NCBI GenBank assembly: GCA_021234155.1
Contig: JAJEKV010000040.1
Span: 8,723,541 to 8,787,540 of the forward strand
Direction: 5' to 3'
DNA length: 64,000 nt
Source: Isoetes taiwanensis
Taxonomy: Eukaryota > Streptophyta > Lycopodiopsida > Isoetales > Isoetaceae
Below, one piece after another: positions 1-15,170 of the stretch. Made by a program: the position numbers and the translations under genes. Position 1 is the first letter of the stretch; each line of letters opens with the position of its first letter. A model generated the notes under the pieces. The model ran no database searches. It saw nothing but the letters and a program-made list of their open reading frames with translations, and had not been told where the DNA came from.

Positions 1-3000
1 TAGTGCTAGTCCGTGCCAATCGGCAGCTACCGTGTTAAACCATATTGCCATCCTGAAAAGGTCATCTTCATCTGTGCCGAGTCATATAGTTGTCCCCGTA
101 TTTAGAAAACAAACAAATGCCAAGTCCCGAATGCCGCGGAGAAAGGCGGCAGCCTGTGGCCAGCCGTGCATATATGCGCTGTCAATATCTAAATGGCGCT
201 TGGATCATCTTTCGGCGCGGCATACCTAAATGCATTATTTCAAACGTTGAAGTGTACCGGTCATATTTGCAGCCGCCGTTTGGCATCAAGCTCAAATGCA
301 TGAGCATTTGTGGCAGCTCTAATATGTTTATCGCATATGTCTTCATTTTCGCCAAAGTAACAACGTTTGTGCAATACCGATGGCGTTAATGCTTCACATG
401 AACACATATAAGCCAAGAGCAAAATCAAGTATCTCCCATCCCCACGAAAATTACTCGCCAGTTACCAGAAAAGGCCATATAAATCGTCATTTTCGCCGAT
501 GACGGAGCTGGAGTTTTAAACACCATAGCTGCTACCGCCGAAAAACGATTTTCAAGCATTACCGCGTCTCGCCTCCTGTTTCTGATTACGCCATTCTATT
601 TTTCAATACTGCCGATGATGCAAGCATGCCAGGCACAGACAAAACCGCCATAGGCAGCCAGCGCAATATCTAACACGCTATGTACCTCGTTGCTGCGCAC
701 ATGTTAATAAAGTTGAAGTGATGATGGCTGCTATAGTGAATGGAGAAATAAGAAGTTCGAAGTCATTAGTGATGTGATATAAGCGTTGAATGGAGAATAT
801 TTTCGACGATGAATCCGCGAAAGCATTGGCGATTTTTGTGCGACTGGCCATTTTCGCTTGCATCTGAATGGTCAGTTGCTGGGATGAATGTAATGTTTGT
901 GGTCGGTCGTCATTTCTTTGCTGGCAAAGATTATATTTCGTTATTGAATGCTAAATAATGCAATTCACCATGTGCCACATAAAATGAATGGATACCATGC
1001 AGTGATCAATGTAATACGCAATAAAAAATCCACCAAAAAATGCTGAACAGCTACCGTATTGAAACAATGATATGTCGTCGGTACGTTTATGTTTCTAAGT
1101 CGATTTTGCCGCAGCGATTACAGTTAGTCGGCAGTTTCCGGCGCATATGACGGTGCTTCCAGCGACTAGCCAGTGGAACGGTGCAGTGAGCCGCGACGCA
1201 ATCAAGCGCATTGCGACTACCTGCCGTAGTCGGCATGGGTGATGCTCGCTGCCGTTTCATAGTACGCGTTTTTTCGTGGCAGCTGTTTATTAATGTGGTG
1301 CGGGTGTTCCCCGCGATGGATGATGTGTCGCTAACAGTTTTTTGCAATTAATGGCGATGATGTTATCTCTTCATGCGGTTCACCTGTGCAGCCGTTGTCA
1401 TTTTGATGCTCTTTTCATGTCGTGAAGTCGTCGGGAGGTGGCCTCCCGCGTTGAGTCAAAGTCGGTACACGCTGAGACACTGCCAATCGTTATTATTGCT
1501 TGGACAGTTAGAAGTATTTAGCGATTACGTATTCCAAGCGCCGACTGCGGAGGCAACGTAGATTGCAGTTGTCGCTAAACAGAAAGTTACCAGCCTACGC
1601 TACCGGCATACTGGCGCCGCGTGTTAAGTGGTTGATGACATTATCGGCACTCTGTTTGGGAGTGAAATGAGGAGTAAGCGCTGAGCGTCGCGATAAGTGT
1701 AAGCGTCCGTGGCGGGGCAGGTGATGCTGCTATCATACTGGCAGTCAGCCATCGTGCAGTTGCCGCAGACACCGTTTAATACGCCGCCACTATTGTGCTT
1801 AGGCCACGCGCAATGGGCTCGCTGGAGATTTGCCATTCATGCCGCTTTTCAGCGTCTTCGCTGCCTGAAGCGTGTCATGTCTTCGCCCCAGCAGTGTATG
1901 GTAGTCGCCATTTCGGGGTACTTCCCGATACCGTTATCTTCGGCCTCTCGCCACGGCCACTAGTAACATTCATCAGCGATCGGTAGTTGGGAGGGTCAAC
2001 GCGGGGACGATATTTTTCTCGCCGGCTTGCCGCATCATATCGTTAATGACAGTAGCTAACGCCGTCAATGGCTTAGAAAGTCGCATATGGGATTGGCGCA
2101 TTCGCTTAGGCATCGCTTATGGGCTTAGCGCCAGCATACAGCTTCGGTCAGCGTCACTAAAGCCTGCAGTGCCGGCCATGGGAAGCGGGCGGACACATTG
2201 TTCTCAACCGGGCACTATGCAGCAGATCTGCATCGCAGTTCAGGGTGAATGTAAAACCAGCACACGTTCGCCTGTAGCGAAACATTTAAGTGAGGCGCCG
2301 GTACTGAGCACCGCCATCCCCATGCACGTGCGTTTAACTGGTTTCGCTCCATCGCAAAGCCGAAGTTACGTGTTCTTTTCCCAGCGCTGAGTTCGGCCAG
2401 CGTTGCCCATTTCGCGCAGCAGCTTGGCTGCGGTTGATTTGAAATTGTTTTAAGGTCTCGCATCGCTTGCCTCGGGCTGGTTCCGACCCTGGAGGCATGT
2501 TGTGGCAGGCTACTGTTCGTTGTCCGCTGCCGGAAGCCGGTCGAATATTCTGGCTGCATTGCATCATGATGGGCACTTCATCGCCACCACACTGTCATGA
2601 TCATTTCAGTGATTAATATGTTCTTTCAAAAAACCGCAACACTGCGTTCACTGAGGCTCATGCTGCAGCTGGGCTGATAAATGGTGAAATTGAATTAAAT
2701 TGTTAATGCAATTGCGTCAGTCGGAATTCGCGCGAGCTGACTGAGTCTGTGCTCACATCGCTGGGATGGTGTAATTGTGAAAGTTTCAGGCCGAGTTCAT
2801 CTGCGACGCAGCAAAATCATGTTTTAGTTCGCCGCGCCCGCGAACCGCATCAACAGGCCCCTTCTGAGATGAAAGTAATTGCCGCTTAGTCTTCGTGAAG
2901 TCTCACAGGTCAGCCAAATAGTATTTTACGTTAGCCAATATACTAAGCATCGTGCGAATGCCCACTATTGGACCAGCGATGAAATATCAAATGCAGCGTT

Positions 3001-4229
3001 ACAAGAGATGTTTTTCCAGAGTCACCGCCTCAATTGTTTACTGTTGCGTTAAATGCTTATATTGTGCTGAATGATGCGGTGAGTCTGTGTCTATGCCGAC
3101 ATGAAAACAAAATACGTCTCCGTTTTACCTCACAAGTCTTTCAGCACCGGCTCATCTATTGTGTCGCCGTTTACCGCATCGTTTTGTTATCAATATAACT
3201 TCGCGAGTAGTTTTTAACATTGTACGACATCTTCTCAAAGGCCGCTATACTGAGTGCCGTCATGTTACCCGCCTTCATCAGTCGCAGGCGGGAAATGACG
3301 CAATTACTGCGTTAGAACGCGGTATCAAGTATTGCACGTCATCGCATATACTCATCGTACTATCAATGCTGGCAGTTCTTGTAAATGCTCGTAGGGTTGG
3401 CTATCGAGTTTTTCCCCAGCGGCTGTTTCTGGCCCTGTATTAACGCCGCTTCGCTGGCCTAACGACAATTGCTGCTGAGTCGGTTATTTGCGTTCTTTCG
3501 TATTCGCCATAAAAATCAGCTTGCTCGAAAAGCTGTAAAGGTGAAGTTATCGAAACAAGCATCTTCCCCACCATGTAATCTTCTGGCGAACGCCTGTGAA
3601 AAACATTGATCGTCTCGCCGCTTCTGACCACCGGGAAGTCGCCAGGTTTTTCACGGCTCTGCTAGCAGATAGTAGCGATACCGCCGCTGACACCAGTTGT
3701 CGGGCATTTCAGAATGCAGCGATAAGGGATTTTCCTGGTCGTGCCGCCTACTGCATTGAATATTGATGACACCGGGTTCAATACCTTTATTACTTCCCGT
3801 TTACGCGTTCAAAATCACATACGGTACAGCTTGTTCCTTCATTTAAGGCAGACAGCAAACCTGTTAGCGAGCCTCGCTTTGAATCTATTACGGCTTATAA
3901 ATAGCATCACGGCTTCGGGGCCCCGCTATTTTCCATATTTCATGAACAATAGAGTGACACTACGGGACAGCATTGATCAATGAGACATAGATGCCGGGAA
4001 TAGCCCGCATGCCTGTGCTCTACTTTGTTAGGCTTCGTGCTTCAACTTTCATATGTCGTCGCTGATCAATATGTTTCATCGGCACCGCGATAGTTTGCAG
4101 TTTGAATTTTGAAGTAAAGCCGCACGCTGGCTGGTCTTTGCGTTAGACTGCCACGGCACAAGCAGCGATCCAGTACGCCGCCATGATTACGCTCGCGATA
4201 AGTATATCGCACGTGCTCTTTCGAGGCGA

Positions 4230-4500
4230 AATAACAAATGTGCAGTATCATCCGGTGATTTGCTGGTATCGGAGGGATTATCCCCGTGATGGTATCGAGT
4301 CGATGCCAACCTTCAGAGTCGCGGCAGTCTCTCTCCCAAACCGGATATTGCCGCCGCTCGAATCTCGATAATTCAAACAGAGGCGTTTCGCCCGCCGCTA
4401 AAGGGGATAAACACTCGCCGCCATTACTTCAGATAAATACGCCCCGCTCGCCAGCTATCCGAGGTACGGCCTCGTGGCGTCCTCTTCATCGCTGTTCCAT
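4230..4500 (-). other. Noisy copy of the GC-rich block at 53.1-53.4 kb
   Basis: Words such as CTCTCCCAAACC, CCGGATAT and TAAAGGGG-TAAACAC occur here in the same order as in the reverse complement of about 53,100-53,220. This shows that the GC-rich block is part of the copied source molecule. The stretch has no coding value. Confidence 0.7.
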
Positions 4501-7500
4501 AAGATGCATTTAGAAGTTAGGCCAAAGAAATAAAGAATACTGTAAAATGCTGTCACTGGGGAATATTTCGAGAGAATTACCGGGCCGCATAGTCACTTCA
4601 GCACAGCCAGTACCGGGCCGCATCGTATATAGCCGCGAATTTGGCATAATGGGAGAAGTTAAAGACAAAACTGATTTCTGGAGTCGAAGACCGCTACGCA
4701 TCATTGTCGGGTAAATCGCTGAAGCAGCATTAATAACGCGCAAAATATAGAGAATTATGTCAACATGTCATGCGCAGCATGTCACACAAGCGGCGGGTTT
4801 CCATGATGCTGATACAATATCATGTCACGTTAAATAATACAATGCATATCAATGGACATGGGCAAGAGACAAGCAAGCGCGAGCCGTGCCAGTTTTCACC
4901 AAAATATCGCTGCTCATGTTTTTCGCATTCAGCAAATCTCGTTGAAATGCCTCTCGCACATAGCGTAAATATGTTAAAATCTCTTGTTATCATGCCTGCG
5001 GTATTAAACTGGTAAGCGATGAATTCACCGCAGTAAATTGCTTCGGTTTTGTCTGTGAGCATTCGAAGGAGTGATGTCGTAATAGCGATGTGCCGACATG
5101 GGAGCATGTTTGCAGACACGATGTAAGTCCACATATTTGGGGAATGGGGTATTTAATCGCAAAGAAGAATAGTTTGTAAGTTGTAAACCATGGTTAACGA
5201 TGTTCCAGTTATTAATATAGTCGAAATGCTACCTCGTGCGTAGTGGGGTGGTAGAAGACGCTTGCAATCGCGAAATAGATACCAATATTCATCATGCCCG
5301 CCCTCGCCGACAATGCCGCACGAAAGTCGTCAACATCGCTGCCGGGCGAAATGCCAATACGGCCGTTGCTTTGGCATAGTAAGATGATGCATAGGCTCGT
5401 CGACACAAGAGCGTATTTTTGACAAATGGCATAAAGCAGGTATCGCAAAAGTCGCAATTTCAATACGCATTCTTCCGGTTTGTCTTGAATTTCAACGTAA
5501 CGAAACTCTCAGCGCTAAAGCCATCCCGCAGTTGGCTCAACACATCACGGATTATATGACGCATGCAACAATCAATGATCAATTGGGGAGAAAGATATTT
5601 TACCACCATATTTGCACTATTTCATCGCATCTTCACTATTGAGCCACAACAAACAGGTTGTAACTATAGAAATGGGCACGGCCTGGTCAATAGCCAGTTG
5701 TAGCCAGCCGTCGCTCATTGCCAATGACATTAAGTAAATAACATGTTAGAGTTATTTACCCGCGTTCCGCAGTTTTGAGCGCCGATGGCCGTTGAAATTG
5801 CCAGCATAATGTGGCTCAAATATTCCATTCCGTTAAAAATATACATTATTTTCGCATTAGCAACCTGTCGCCCGGCGATTGCAATGCAAATGACTAAATG
5901 AGTTATCATGCTTCCGCACAAGTTGAATTCCGTAGCGATGTGACCAGTGAGAGCATTTGGTAATCTTATTAAGATCTTAATTTATCAAGAAGTTGATGAC
6001 GTAATGTTCAAAGGGACATTTTTGTTTAGGCCAAATATCTATTTTTTATTTCATTTTAAGCACATCAGCCGGTCGTTCGTTCTCGTGCCGCCATAAAATG
6101 AATATCGGGACGGCTTCACTTATCAGCCATTCAAATACGCCACCAAAGGCAACGCCAAAATTTTGAGGCTCAGCTTTTGCAGCCGCGAATGGCGGTTGTA
6201 GCTGGAATTTCGCGATGCATCACCGGCTGCCCGTAATAAAATTTTCGCCGCCAATGTTATCTTCTTGTTCAGTAACACGCTGGGATGTATCAGCAAAAGC
6301 CTTTCCATAAGCCGAGGTCCCATTGCGCGGGAAACGCGGTTTTACTTGCTCGCTGTGTCGCCCGCGAAATCGGCCTTGGTCGGGACAACATGGCCTCGCC
6401 TTCTGAGTGAATGAAGCACCGCCAAAGCAGCTCAGCCTATGTCTCATATGTAGATTTCTTTACGCCATTTGGTCATGGTGATCGTGCAATCTTCCTCACT
6501 TTTTCAATATTTTTCAGACCCGAAAGGCGTTGCCAAGCGCCCAGGCGTTCATCTCACCAGCCAATGTTGGCAAGAATGCTTATATCGCAGCTTCGGTGTG
6601 TTTAGTCTCGTCTATGGATTATTACGGTGTCAGTGTCTTCACATTTTGCTCATAAAGGGGAGTCGCCACACGTACTTACCATTTGCTGTGGTTATTTGCA
6701 GAAAGTGAGGCGTGGCCATGCTGACATTACGGGAAAGCAAATATTTGCAGTATTGCGCGATGAAAGAACTCATTAAGTATTCTTTTTGCCTTCAATTTGA
6801 TTCTTCATCTGCATTTTCAGTGTTCAGAAATCGCGGACAAGGTGCCAGTTATCGCGATTTACGTGCCGTTAGGCGTCATCTAAACATAGCAAGCATATGA
6901 ACGTTTATATTCATTTTGAATTACTGGGATTTATTTTGTTGGTGGCCTTAATATTCAAAACTAAAGAAGTATCTCGCTAAAGCAAGCTGCAGCGATAGTT
7001 TTACCTTATACTGTTTTGATTGCGAATTGCCCGCCATACTTAAGCCACCGCTTTCTTTCGGAAAATTCGTGATTTCTCTGACACCATACCACCAAGCGTT
7101 GTAATACCACCATCCCAGCAGCAATTGTTTTCGTTGACAGGGTTTCAGACAGCTGTCCTTCCCGACGCTTCAGCAGGTTTGGGCATTGCGCCAGCGCAGG
7201 CAAGCAGTTTGAGAGGTGTATGCTCAATTTACCCACGCCGACGCCATGATAAATCGAGCATCCTTGCGAAATAGCACCGTGGCTCTGTTAATTACAGATG
7301 TGTTTTTCTCGCTAAAATATACTCTAATAAAAGCCAATACAACATAGTGGTTTTTCGCGATACATGCCATTTATGTTGGCTTTTTATAAGCATGGCTTAT
7401 TAAAAGCAATATCATTTATTATAATAGCCTTCTGTTACCTTCGGGAAAGTCATTATGTTGGCTAACGCTGATGATAAGTGGCATAAGTGTTAATGCCACT

Positions 7501-10500
7501 AAATATGGCAATGGTTTTATATTGTTTACTGTCACAAAAGTTAATATGCAGCTATGTCTATTTAAATGCCATAAGTGTTGCTCATTGTGTGTTTTTTATT
7601 ATCATGGTGTACGTTGTTGTGGTTTGTGTTCAATAATGAAGTTAATGTCATATAATTGTTATAGATATTTCTTATAGCGATGTTATGTTAAAGGCAATCA
7701 AAACGATTATCATATCTGGTCCAATATCAAACCACTATATATATAGTCTTTTTGTAAAAAGCCCCAAAGTTAACGCCATACCTCTTTTATCAAATATCAA
7801 TCAAACAAATATTTAGTAAATGTTCATGTCTTTGTAATTTCCACTTGTTATTTGTCGTTGTTGGTTGTTTTGGCATTTTAGAAATCAAAATATAATAGTG
7901 ATTTTCAGAATTATATGCAGCTTTACCACACTGCAGTGTTCAGTACTCAATATTTTTACGTTAGTTATTACGGCTTATTATTTATTTTCTGTATTTTTTA
8001 CTATTATGGTTTTTTTCTGGTTTGCGGGCTATTTTGTTTAGCTTCACGTTTATTTCGTCACAACTCAGTCGCATGCTGCCATCAACCAAATATCTTATTG
8101 AAAGCATTGGCTACGTGATATGCTCTTACTTTTGATAAGTTTGTCTTCCAAATTTCACTTCTTCTAAAAGTAAAAGGGTAGAATGTATGCTGATCAGCTA
8201 ATAAGTTTCCGTAAATTTAAGAATTCTTTTCTCACTTAAATAATTAAGTTAATGTCACAATCTCTAACTTAACCTCAAGCACTCTGAATGCCAAATGACT
8301 AAACAAAGCTTCAATGAAAAACAGTGGTCGTTATTTGACTAATTATGGGATGGCCTCGCAGCCCAATCTCCTATAGTGTTCACAGGTTTAAATTTGCTGG
8401 TGTTTCAAATGCCGGTACCAAGCTTTCCTACCGGTGATTTCTGTCATGCTACGATGATAACGCGACGGTCACCATCAATATTTTTTGTTTTGGGCCATTA
8501 AATGTTTTGGTGTCATAGCGGCTAAATCCTTTACGTTCCATTAAAAATATGATGTGATTTATTTTCCCGCCAGCCATGTGCCAATCGTAGCCGTACCGCC
8601 GGCGTAAATGACTTACCGGTCTGTCACACCGAAAATATTAAAAATAGCCACCGGCGACAACGCCCAATTTTACCGTCATCACTCCCGGCTGACAGCGCTG
8701 TGCTGCTTACAGGTTTCAATTTTCATATCAATTTCAACGGTCACAGTATAGCCGAGGTCAGCGCGTCGGTGCCCGTTATAACATTGTCATACGCATTACA
8801 GGGCTGTATCCCATGTTCAGGAGCGTTCTCGCATGTATAAACTGAACGCACCATAGTGTATAAAATCATCGTTATAAACATAAAAATATAATATCATCAG
8901 TACGCACATAAATCACCTGCTGTCCCTTTGTCCACGGAGTGAATTCATATCTTCCGACAATGATCACGCGCCAGCCCAAACCCCTGGTCTTCAGCTCCAA
9001 ATATATTAAATTTATTTCGTCTTCGACCTTATCATTTCTGCATCAATCATAGAATATGCTTTCCTACAATCGCAAAATAATTGCGCCGAAACCTCTAATT
9101 AAAAAAATGTAAAATAAATGAACATAGGCTTATTTTTCCACCTGCTAACATTGCCAGTTAGCTGCAGTGCAGAAAGTCGCCAACGCCATTTTTCTAATTT
9201 TACGCTGCTGAAGGATGTTAAATGCCAATACGAATGCAATACTGGTCATTAGATACTCAAGCACAAATATTATGCAGCAGCCGCTCTTTTAACCCACATA
9301 AGCTTTATTAAGCTGGCAATTAATAAATAAGTACGTATTGAAATGAATATAATTTACTTTTTGATAATATTACCGCGCAAAAATATCTAAAGCTCAAAAT
9401 TAATCATATGCTAAACAACACGCCATTCTAAAAGTCGCTCACCCGAGCGCTGGTGACGTGAGGTTTACCGCATTTTACCGGTCTTTTGCTATTGGCATTT
9501 ATGTTTTGAAATAGTAGTCTGCCTCATATTTCAGCCACTTCGCATTGCCTGGAATCATGCATAAAAAAGCGTGGCAACGCGATTTATTGATTGAGATGTA
9601 TGCCGTAAGTAGTTTGGCTGCCATTTATTTATACAAATGATTATCACGCCGTTGATAGCAGTCGTTGCTATTATTTAATGTTTGCTGCTATTTATCTTCA
9701 CACGCCGTTACGCGATGTAGTTCATGCCAAAATATGCTGTTATTATGCTGCGTTGTCGGCCGTACCATGTTTTGCTAACATGCTTATTCTCAGAGTTGCT
9801 GTTTGCTGTTTATTTACGAAGGTGCCGACGCCAGCCGCGGCATACCGTTGGCTATGTTGATGAAAGGTATCAAGAATCACAAAAGCATAGTATTGTCTCA
9901 GTGTTCGTAAATTACTCAGTGTACTGCATTTATAGTCGGAGACACTGCTGCTAATGTTATGTTTTCTCTACTGGCGTGCTTTTGTTATTTATTTATCTTC
10001 AAAATTATATCAATAAATAACGTCGAATAAAGCGTCAAAATGCTCAATATACTGATGGGTCGAAGCCTGCCAGCTGCTGCCAAAGCGGCTACACTTTCAG
10101 CTGTGGTGAAGCCCTCTATAAGCCTAGATAATACCGGGCACCTGTCCTTCGTTAGATGGTGCCTCTGCTCTAAGAACTTGTTTATTGACAGTATACCTCT
10201 CCTTGTGAAAGAATCTATTTAGCTAATGGGCAAAGTCACATACATTCGACCATAGGTGTGGGATATGTAAATTATCGCATCCGCACTGGCTTCGGACAGT
10301 CTACAATATCATAATGAGGCTCCTCGCGTTTTGTTCCATTTCTCATCTACGGTTAAATATGCACATCATGTTCCAACCGTTCTGCCCACTGACATTTAAA
10401 GACTGCCTGTTAAACCCCACATGCCGTGATGAGTAACACTGAAATTGCTTCACCGCATTGGCGGCAGTGCGAGACAGATACAATGTGCCTGCGGAACAAG

Positions 10501-13500
10501 AGTCACAATGGCCGTATTCGCATTCGCACTTTCAGAGCAAAAAACGGTTATGCCTACGCTTGAGCAGCTTCGTTTCGGGTTTGGCTTCAGCCCGCTTCTC
10601 TTTCGAGCATTTCGACGCCCCCACAGTCAGAATGTCGGCCTGCAAGACCTCCAGTTTCTCACGACCGGGAGCGGGAACTTTGCCCTGGTTTCCTTTGGTT
10701 TCACCGCCGTTTTCGCTGGTTTCGTCGCGACAAGATTTCCGCTTCAAATTGCTGGTGTCGCAACAAGTCGATCGGCACTCCAGTCGATTGCCGAGTGTAT
10801 CAACGATTTCGTGCTGAAGCTTCGTCAACATAGAGGTTGATCATTTAAAGTCTCCACCAAAGTTGTCGCGACTGACGCAGCCGCTCGTCGCTGAAGAGTT
10901 ATAACGACAACCTTCCTAATATTCTTTTGAAGGTTAACGCAGCACCTTCCGAATATTCTTTCGATGAATATCCTGCGATTGCAAAATACCTTCAATATTT
11001 TCAACGAACATACCGCAGCTCAAGCATAGCCATCTGTTTGTTATCTCTCGCATCCGCCGCAGTAAATAAGCCGCAGCGGTTCATCTATCCTATCGATTCA
11101 ATATCGGAAATGCCATTCCCGTGATCGACATTCTGAAGCCCAGTTCTCAGTCGTCACCACGTTGTTTACCAGTTTGAGCTCGCAGCGATTTATGATATAA
11201 ACTCATGCTTAATCGACAATATTGTGGGTCGCCTGGATTTGCCACGGTCAGAGCAGAGCGAGTTCAAAGTTCTAATGCTGGCTGGCCAAAGACGCTATCT
11301 GTGCTGTTAGTACCACATGCCGACTGTATATTCAACTCGCGATATCTCACCGTATTTTGATTTTATCCATCGCACTCCCGCCATGCCGTTTCGGTCGTGC
11401 CAAACAACTTATTTGGCGCCATTAACACCCCATCTGTTCGCCGTGCCTCTGGCCTTGCGTTAAAGTCCGAGCGTCGTCAGCCTGCAGTACCGCCTTTTAT
11501 CCGGTTTGCTGAAGATCAGCCGGTAAGTCTTTCATAATCCTTCGTGCGAGGGTTAACCTTCGTCGCAGGCAACTTTGCTGAATTGCATTCGCATGCATCG
11601 ACGTCGATGTTGAATTTTTCGCCAGGGCCGGGCGCGTCTTCAGTGATACTGCGGGTTGCCTGGTTACTTCGTCATTTGCCGGTATTCTGACAACGCAAAG
11701 TTTCACGAAGAAAATATCAGTCGCGAATGAAGACTATTGAATCGTCAGCGTCCAACCAGCCAATTTTGATCGCGGCGGCGGGAGAGCACTAATGGCGCTC
11801 GGCAGCATCGCCGTCTTCATTGAACAGTGACCATTTATTCAATACACGCTTCATTTTTACCCACACGCAGTTGGCGCTGTAGCGCCCCAGCCTGTTTGCT
11901 CTTCTGCAGCAGGCACAAATTGAGATTTTAAAGCATAGCCTGGCCTTAACGTGTTTTCGCATCTCAGCGCCAGCGTACTGGTATTGCAAATTTCTTATGT
12001 GAAGAAATTGGGAAATTTTTGCCGCTTCAATGAATATTGTAAATGGCGGCGAGCCCGCTTCAGCCTGGCTGGGCGCCCGTGGTTTTTCCCGCCACGTGTT
12101 AGTATTTGTTATTCATGCTTCAATTACTTCTTCGAGCCAACCGTTGTGCGATGAGCTGCGCTGAAACTGGCGCAGCAATGCCGGCATATTGAGTTAAATG
12201 CTGGGCGGAAGTAACCATGGTGAGCAACGGAGGTCAAATCTTGGGTGCCCCGCATTGGATATGTATATTCGCTATCTTCAAGAAAAATAATTTTATATTT
12301 TGCTACCTCTGCATAAGAGTGCCACTGTATCGTTACCATACCGTGAGCTTTTAATGTGTTAATTTCCAAATGCAGTTTCATTATACTTATTTGTTTTGGA
12401 GGAGGATTATCCCTTTTTACATGCTTGTTTTGCAGTTGTTCATTGCCCAAATGTGATCCGAGATGCTGGGTCGGTAATTTTACAATTATGTCAGCTGGCT
12501 TACGCAGCCGCAGTTTATAGAGTCCTCTCATTTCACGGCAATGTCCTGCCATCGTTATCCCCGAGCAGTCGGCACGGCATTTCGTGCAATTTGGCTTCCA
12601 TGCCTACCAAACCGCCAATCGACCACGCCGCAGTTGCCAGCGACTACCTTTCGCAGGTGGACTGTTCATTTGATCCATCCCCAGCCGCGTTCACCATCAC
12701 CTCTCATAAACATGTCGCAGGTCATTCGGGAGCATCGTGCCGGCCCAATCGCAGCTCGGGATCTTCAGCTTCCAGAGGCGACGTGAATCTAATACCGGCG
12801 ACATTCTGCGTAATCTTCTTCATCTCGTCAGGCCCCAGGGAAGATGCTGGTTTTCCACAACATTCTGCTTAACACTGAATTGCGGGAAGTTTACCCTTCG
12901 ACTACCTTTTGCCCGTGCCAGCATTTCGGCATTCCGGGGAAATATCTATTTCCATGTACCATGTACCCTGGCTGGAGGTTTAATCTGCGTCGACGCTTAA
13001 GTTTGTCGCGTTACGTACATAGCGTTGGAAAGTTATCACCGTCGTTGTTACATGCTCGGCCTTCTGGGGCTGTTATCGTTAGCCAATAGCAGATGACTTT
13101 ACCGAGTGTCGTGCTTCTTCCAGCTGCTTTAACAGGAGTTTGTCCCAGATTTTCTATTTTCTATGTTTCATGCTTTTCTAGATTCTTCCTTGTTTGCTAG
13201 TTGGTTATTCCGACTTCAAATTCCCCTTTCCGGATCTTTTGGCAATAATCTTTATCTTGCTTCATGAGCTCTTGGAAACGGCTGGGGTTCAACCCCTGCT
13301 CGCCAATTCTTGCTGCTATTGAGGAAGGCAGTATTATAGTAACAGGTTAAAGCCGTAATAAGTACTATCAAGATATAAAAATCATCTAGAGTTCTTGTTT
13401 TAGTTCATTAAATCTCGAAATAGCCAGCAACAAAAGTACTGGTCAAGTATATAAGAAACATTCAATACTCTTTTAATGGTTAGTCTACAGTTCGAGATGC

Positions 13501-14624
13501 CGCTAACAAATAAGTACTACTATATACAAGAAATCATTTCTCCACAATGTTATGGCTTGGTGCAATTACTATATACAAAGAAATCATTCATTGCCCACGT
13601 TTTAGTTCATTACTGGAATGTTAAACGGTCAGTGTCTATAGTGGTTATCATTTGGTAATACATTTTATAAATGATAACGCAGTTAATAATGGTTAATAAA
13701 AATCATGCACGCACAGTTGGCTTTCAGTCAACTATGCGCACTATCATTTAGCTGATGAAGTCGTTAGTTTTCCATAATAATCAACTACTTCCCGAGCGAA
13801 TAGAGCATGGACAGTTAAATCATAGTTCACAAATCATATTATGTTATGACGACTACGTAACAAAACCTGCCTCAAATCACTATAATATACCAATATCCAT
13901 TACTATTGAGCGTAATAACACTTTTGATAAACCTGGTTTAAAGAAGCCATTTGAAATAGCTCAAAACATTAAATACTAACGCTTGAAGACGCAGAAACTA
14001 TTAGTTTAGTCATTATGTTTTTTAATGAATAACTCAAACACCATGCTCTGTGAAACCAACCACGGGAAAACCATATAGTGGGCTTACTTTGGGTGCCTTG
14101 TGCTTGCCTCTCGCGTATCGTTGATAGACTGTTGACTTGACTCAACTGAAATAATATTTTGACTCATTCCGTTCAGCATTCACCCATAGCGTGAATCGCC
14201 CATCAAAACCCCGGTCAGCGTGATTGATCTATAGTTCAACACTTTGCCTGGCCACTTTGTTTACGTTTCAGATAATACCCAGTTCGCTGCCAGCCAATAA
14301 AAACGCTGCGGTCAGCCGCGCCGTACTATTGCAACTAGATGTGTAAAGTCGTTATCAAATGCTGTATCCGCCATATAAAGCGATATTTCCTCGTATGTCG
14401 TTTGGCGTATCTTCTCTCGCAGGCTGGTGATGTCGCCGTTATCAAACAAAAAGAGCTTCCCTTTTCACTTGCATTTACCGAGCGATGGCCACTGCCAACA
14501 TCGCATTGTTATTGCTCACTCAAAATAGAGCTGTGCCAGGGCTCAAACTTTTTGAACATTTGCTGGTTTCACCGATAAAACAAAGATGGGTAGTGAAAAT
14601 CGGTCGGGAAAAAGCCACAGCCAA

Positions 14625-15170
14625 GAGCTAACCTTAACCTTTAGTCTTAAACCTACCATTGATGCACATTTGAACCTGGCGTTTTGGTTCCACGTTAGAG
14701 AACGTGATTGCAATTAATAATAGTCATACTATGTTTGTTTGTGCCCATCTTCAAAGCCTATGCCTTAAAAAATAAAGATGCTTTTGTTTGTTAGTCACAT
14801 GCCTATTAGTTTAAAATGTCGTTTTCTTTTTATTTTGAATATAGAAAGCAAATCTTTTTGTCGCTGGTTTTTTTCTGCGTAGTTCTTTCACCAAAGTTTT
14901 TTAGAAAACAGCGATTTTAAAAATCATTGTTACGGATATGTTTTCTTTTTAGAATCATGTGTATTTATTTTGAGAACATCATTATAACAACTACTTCGAA
15001 AAATCACGTGGATATTTTACAACCACATGTTGTTATTAGTAAAATAACACTTTTGAAAACAACTGGCTGACGTCCATCGGGATTGTTAAACCACATGTTG
15101 TTTTTTAGTAAAAACAAAGACTTGAAAAAATCATTATTTGAAAACTACTGTTAAATCACATATTTTAAAG
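14625..15170 (-). repeat. Noisy copy of the 40.0-40.6 kb tandem array
   Basis: The repeated words AACCACATGTTGTT and TTTTTAGTAAAA are the reverse complement of the array at 40,010-40,330, and AACCTTAACCTTTAGTCTTAAACC matches about 40,565-40,590. Even AT-rich repeat units are recognisable, so corruption is moderate here. Confidence 0.8.

Noticed and set aside
10445-10840. Overlapping open frames of 99-131 codons on both strands
   Set aside because: The DNA is the noisy copy of about 45.4-45.5 kb, including the GAAACCAAG microsatellite. The frames are by-products of the corruption.
12124-12872. 142- and 158-codon frames on opposite strands
   Set aside because: The minus-strand frame contains a degraded copy of the 43.3-kb region (EEDYPF-like words appear in both). 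Not an independent gene.
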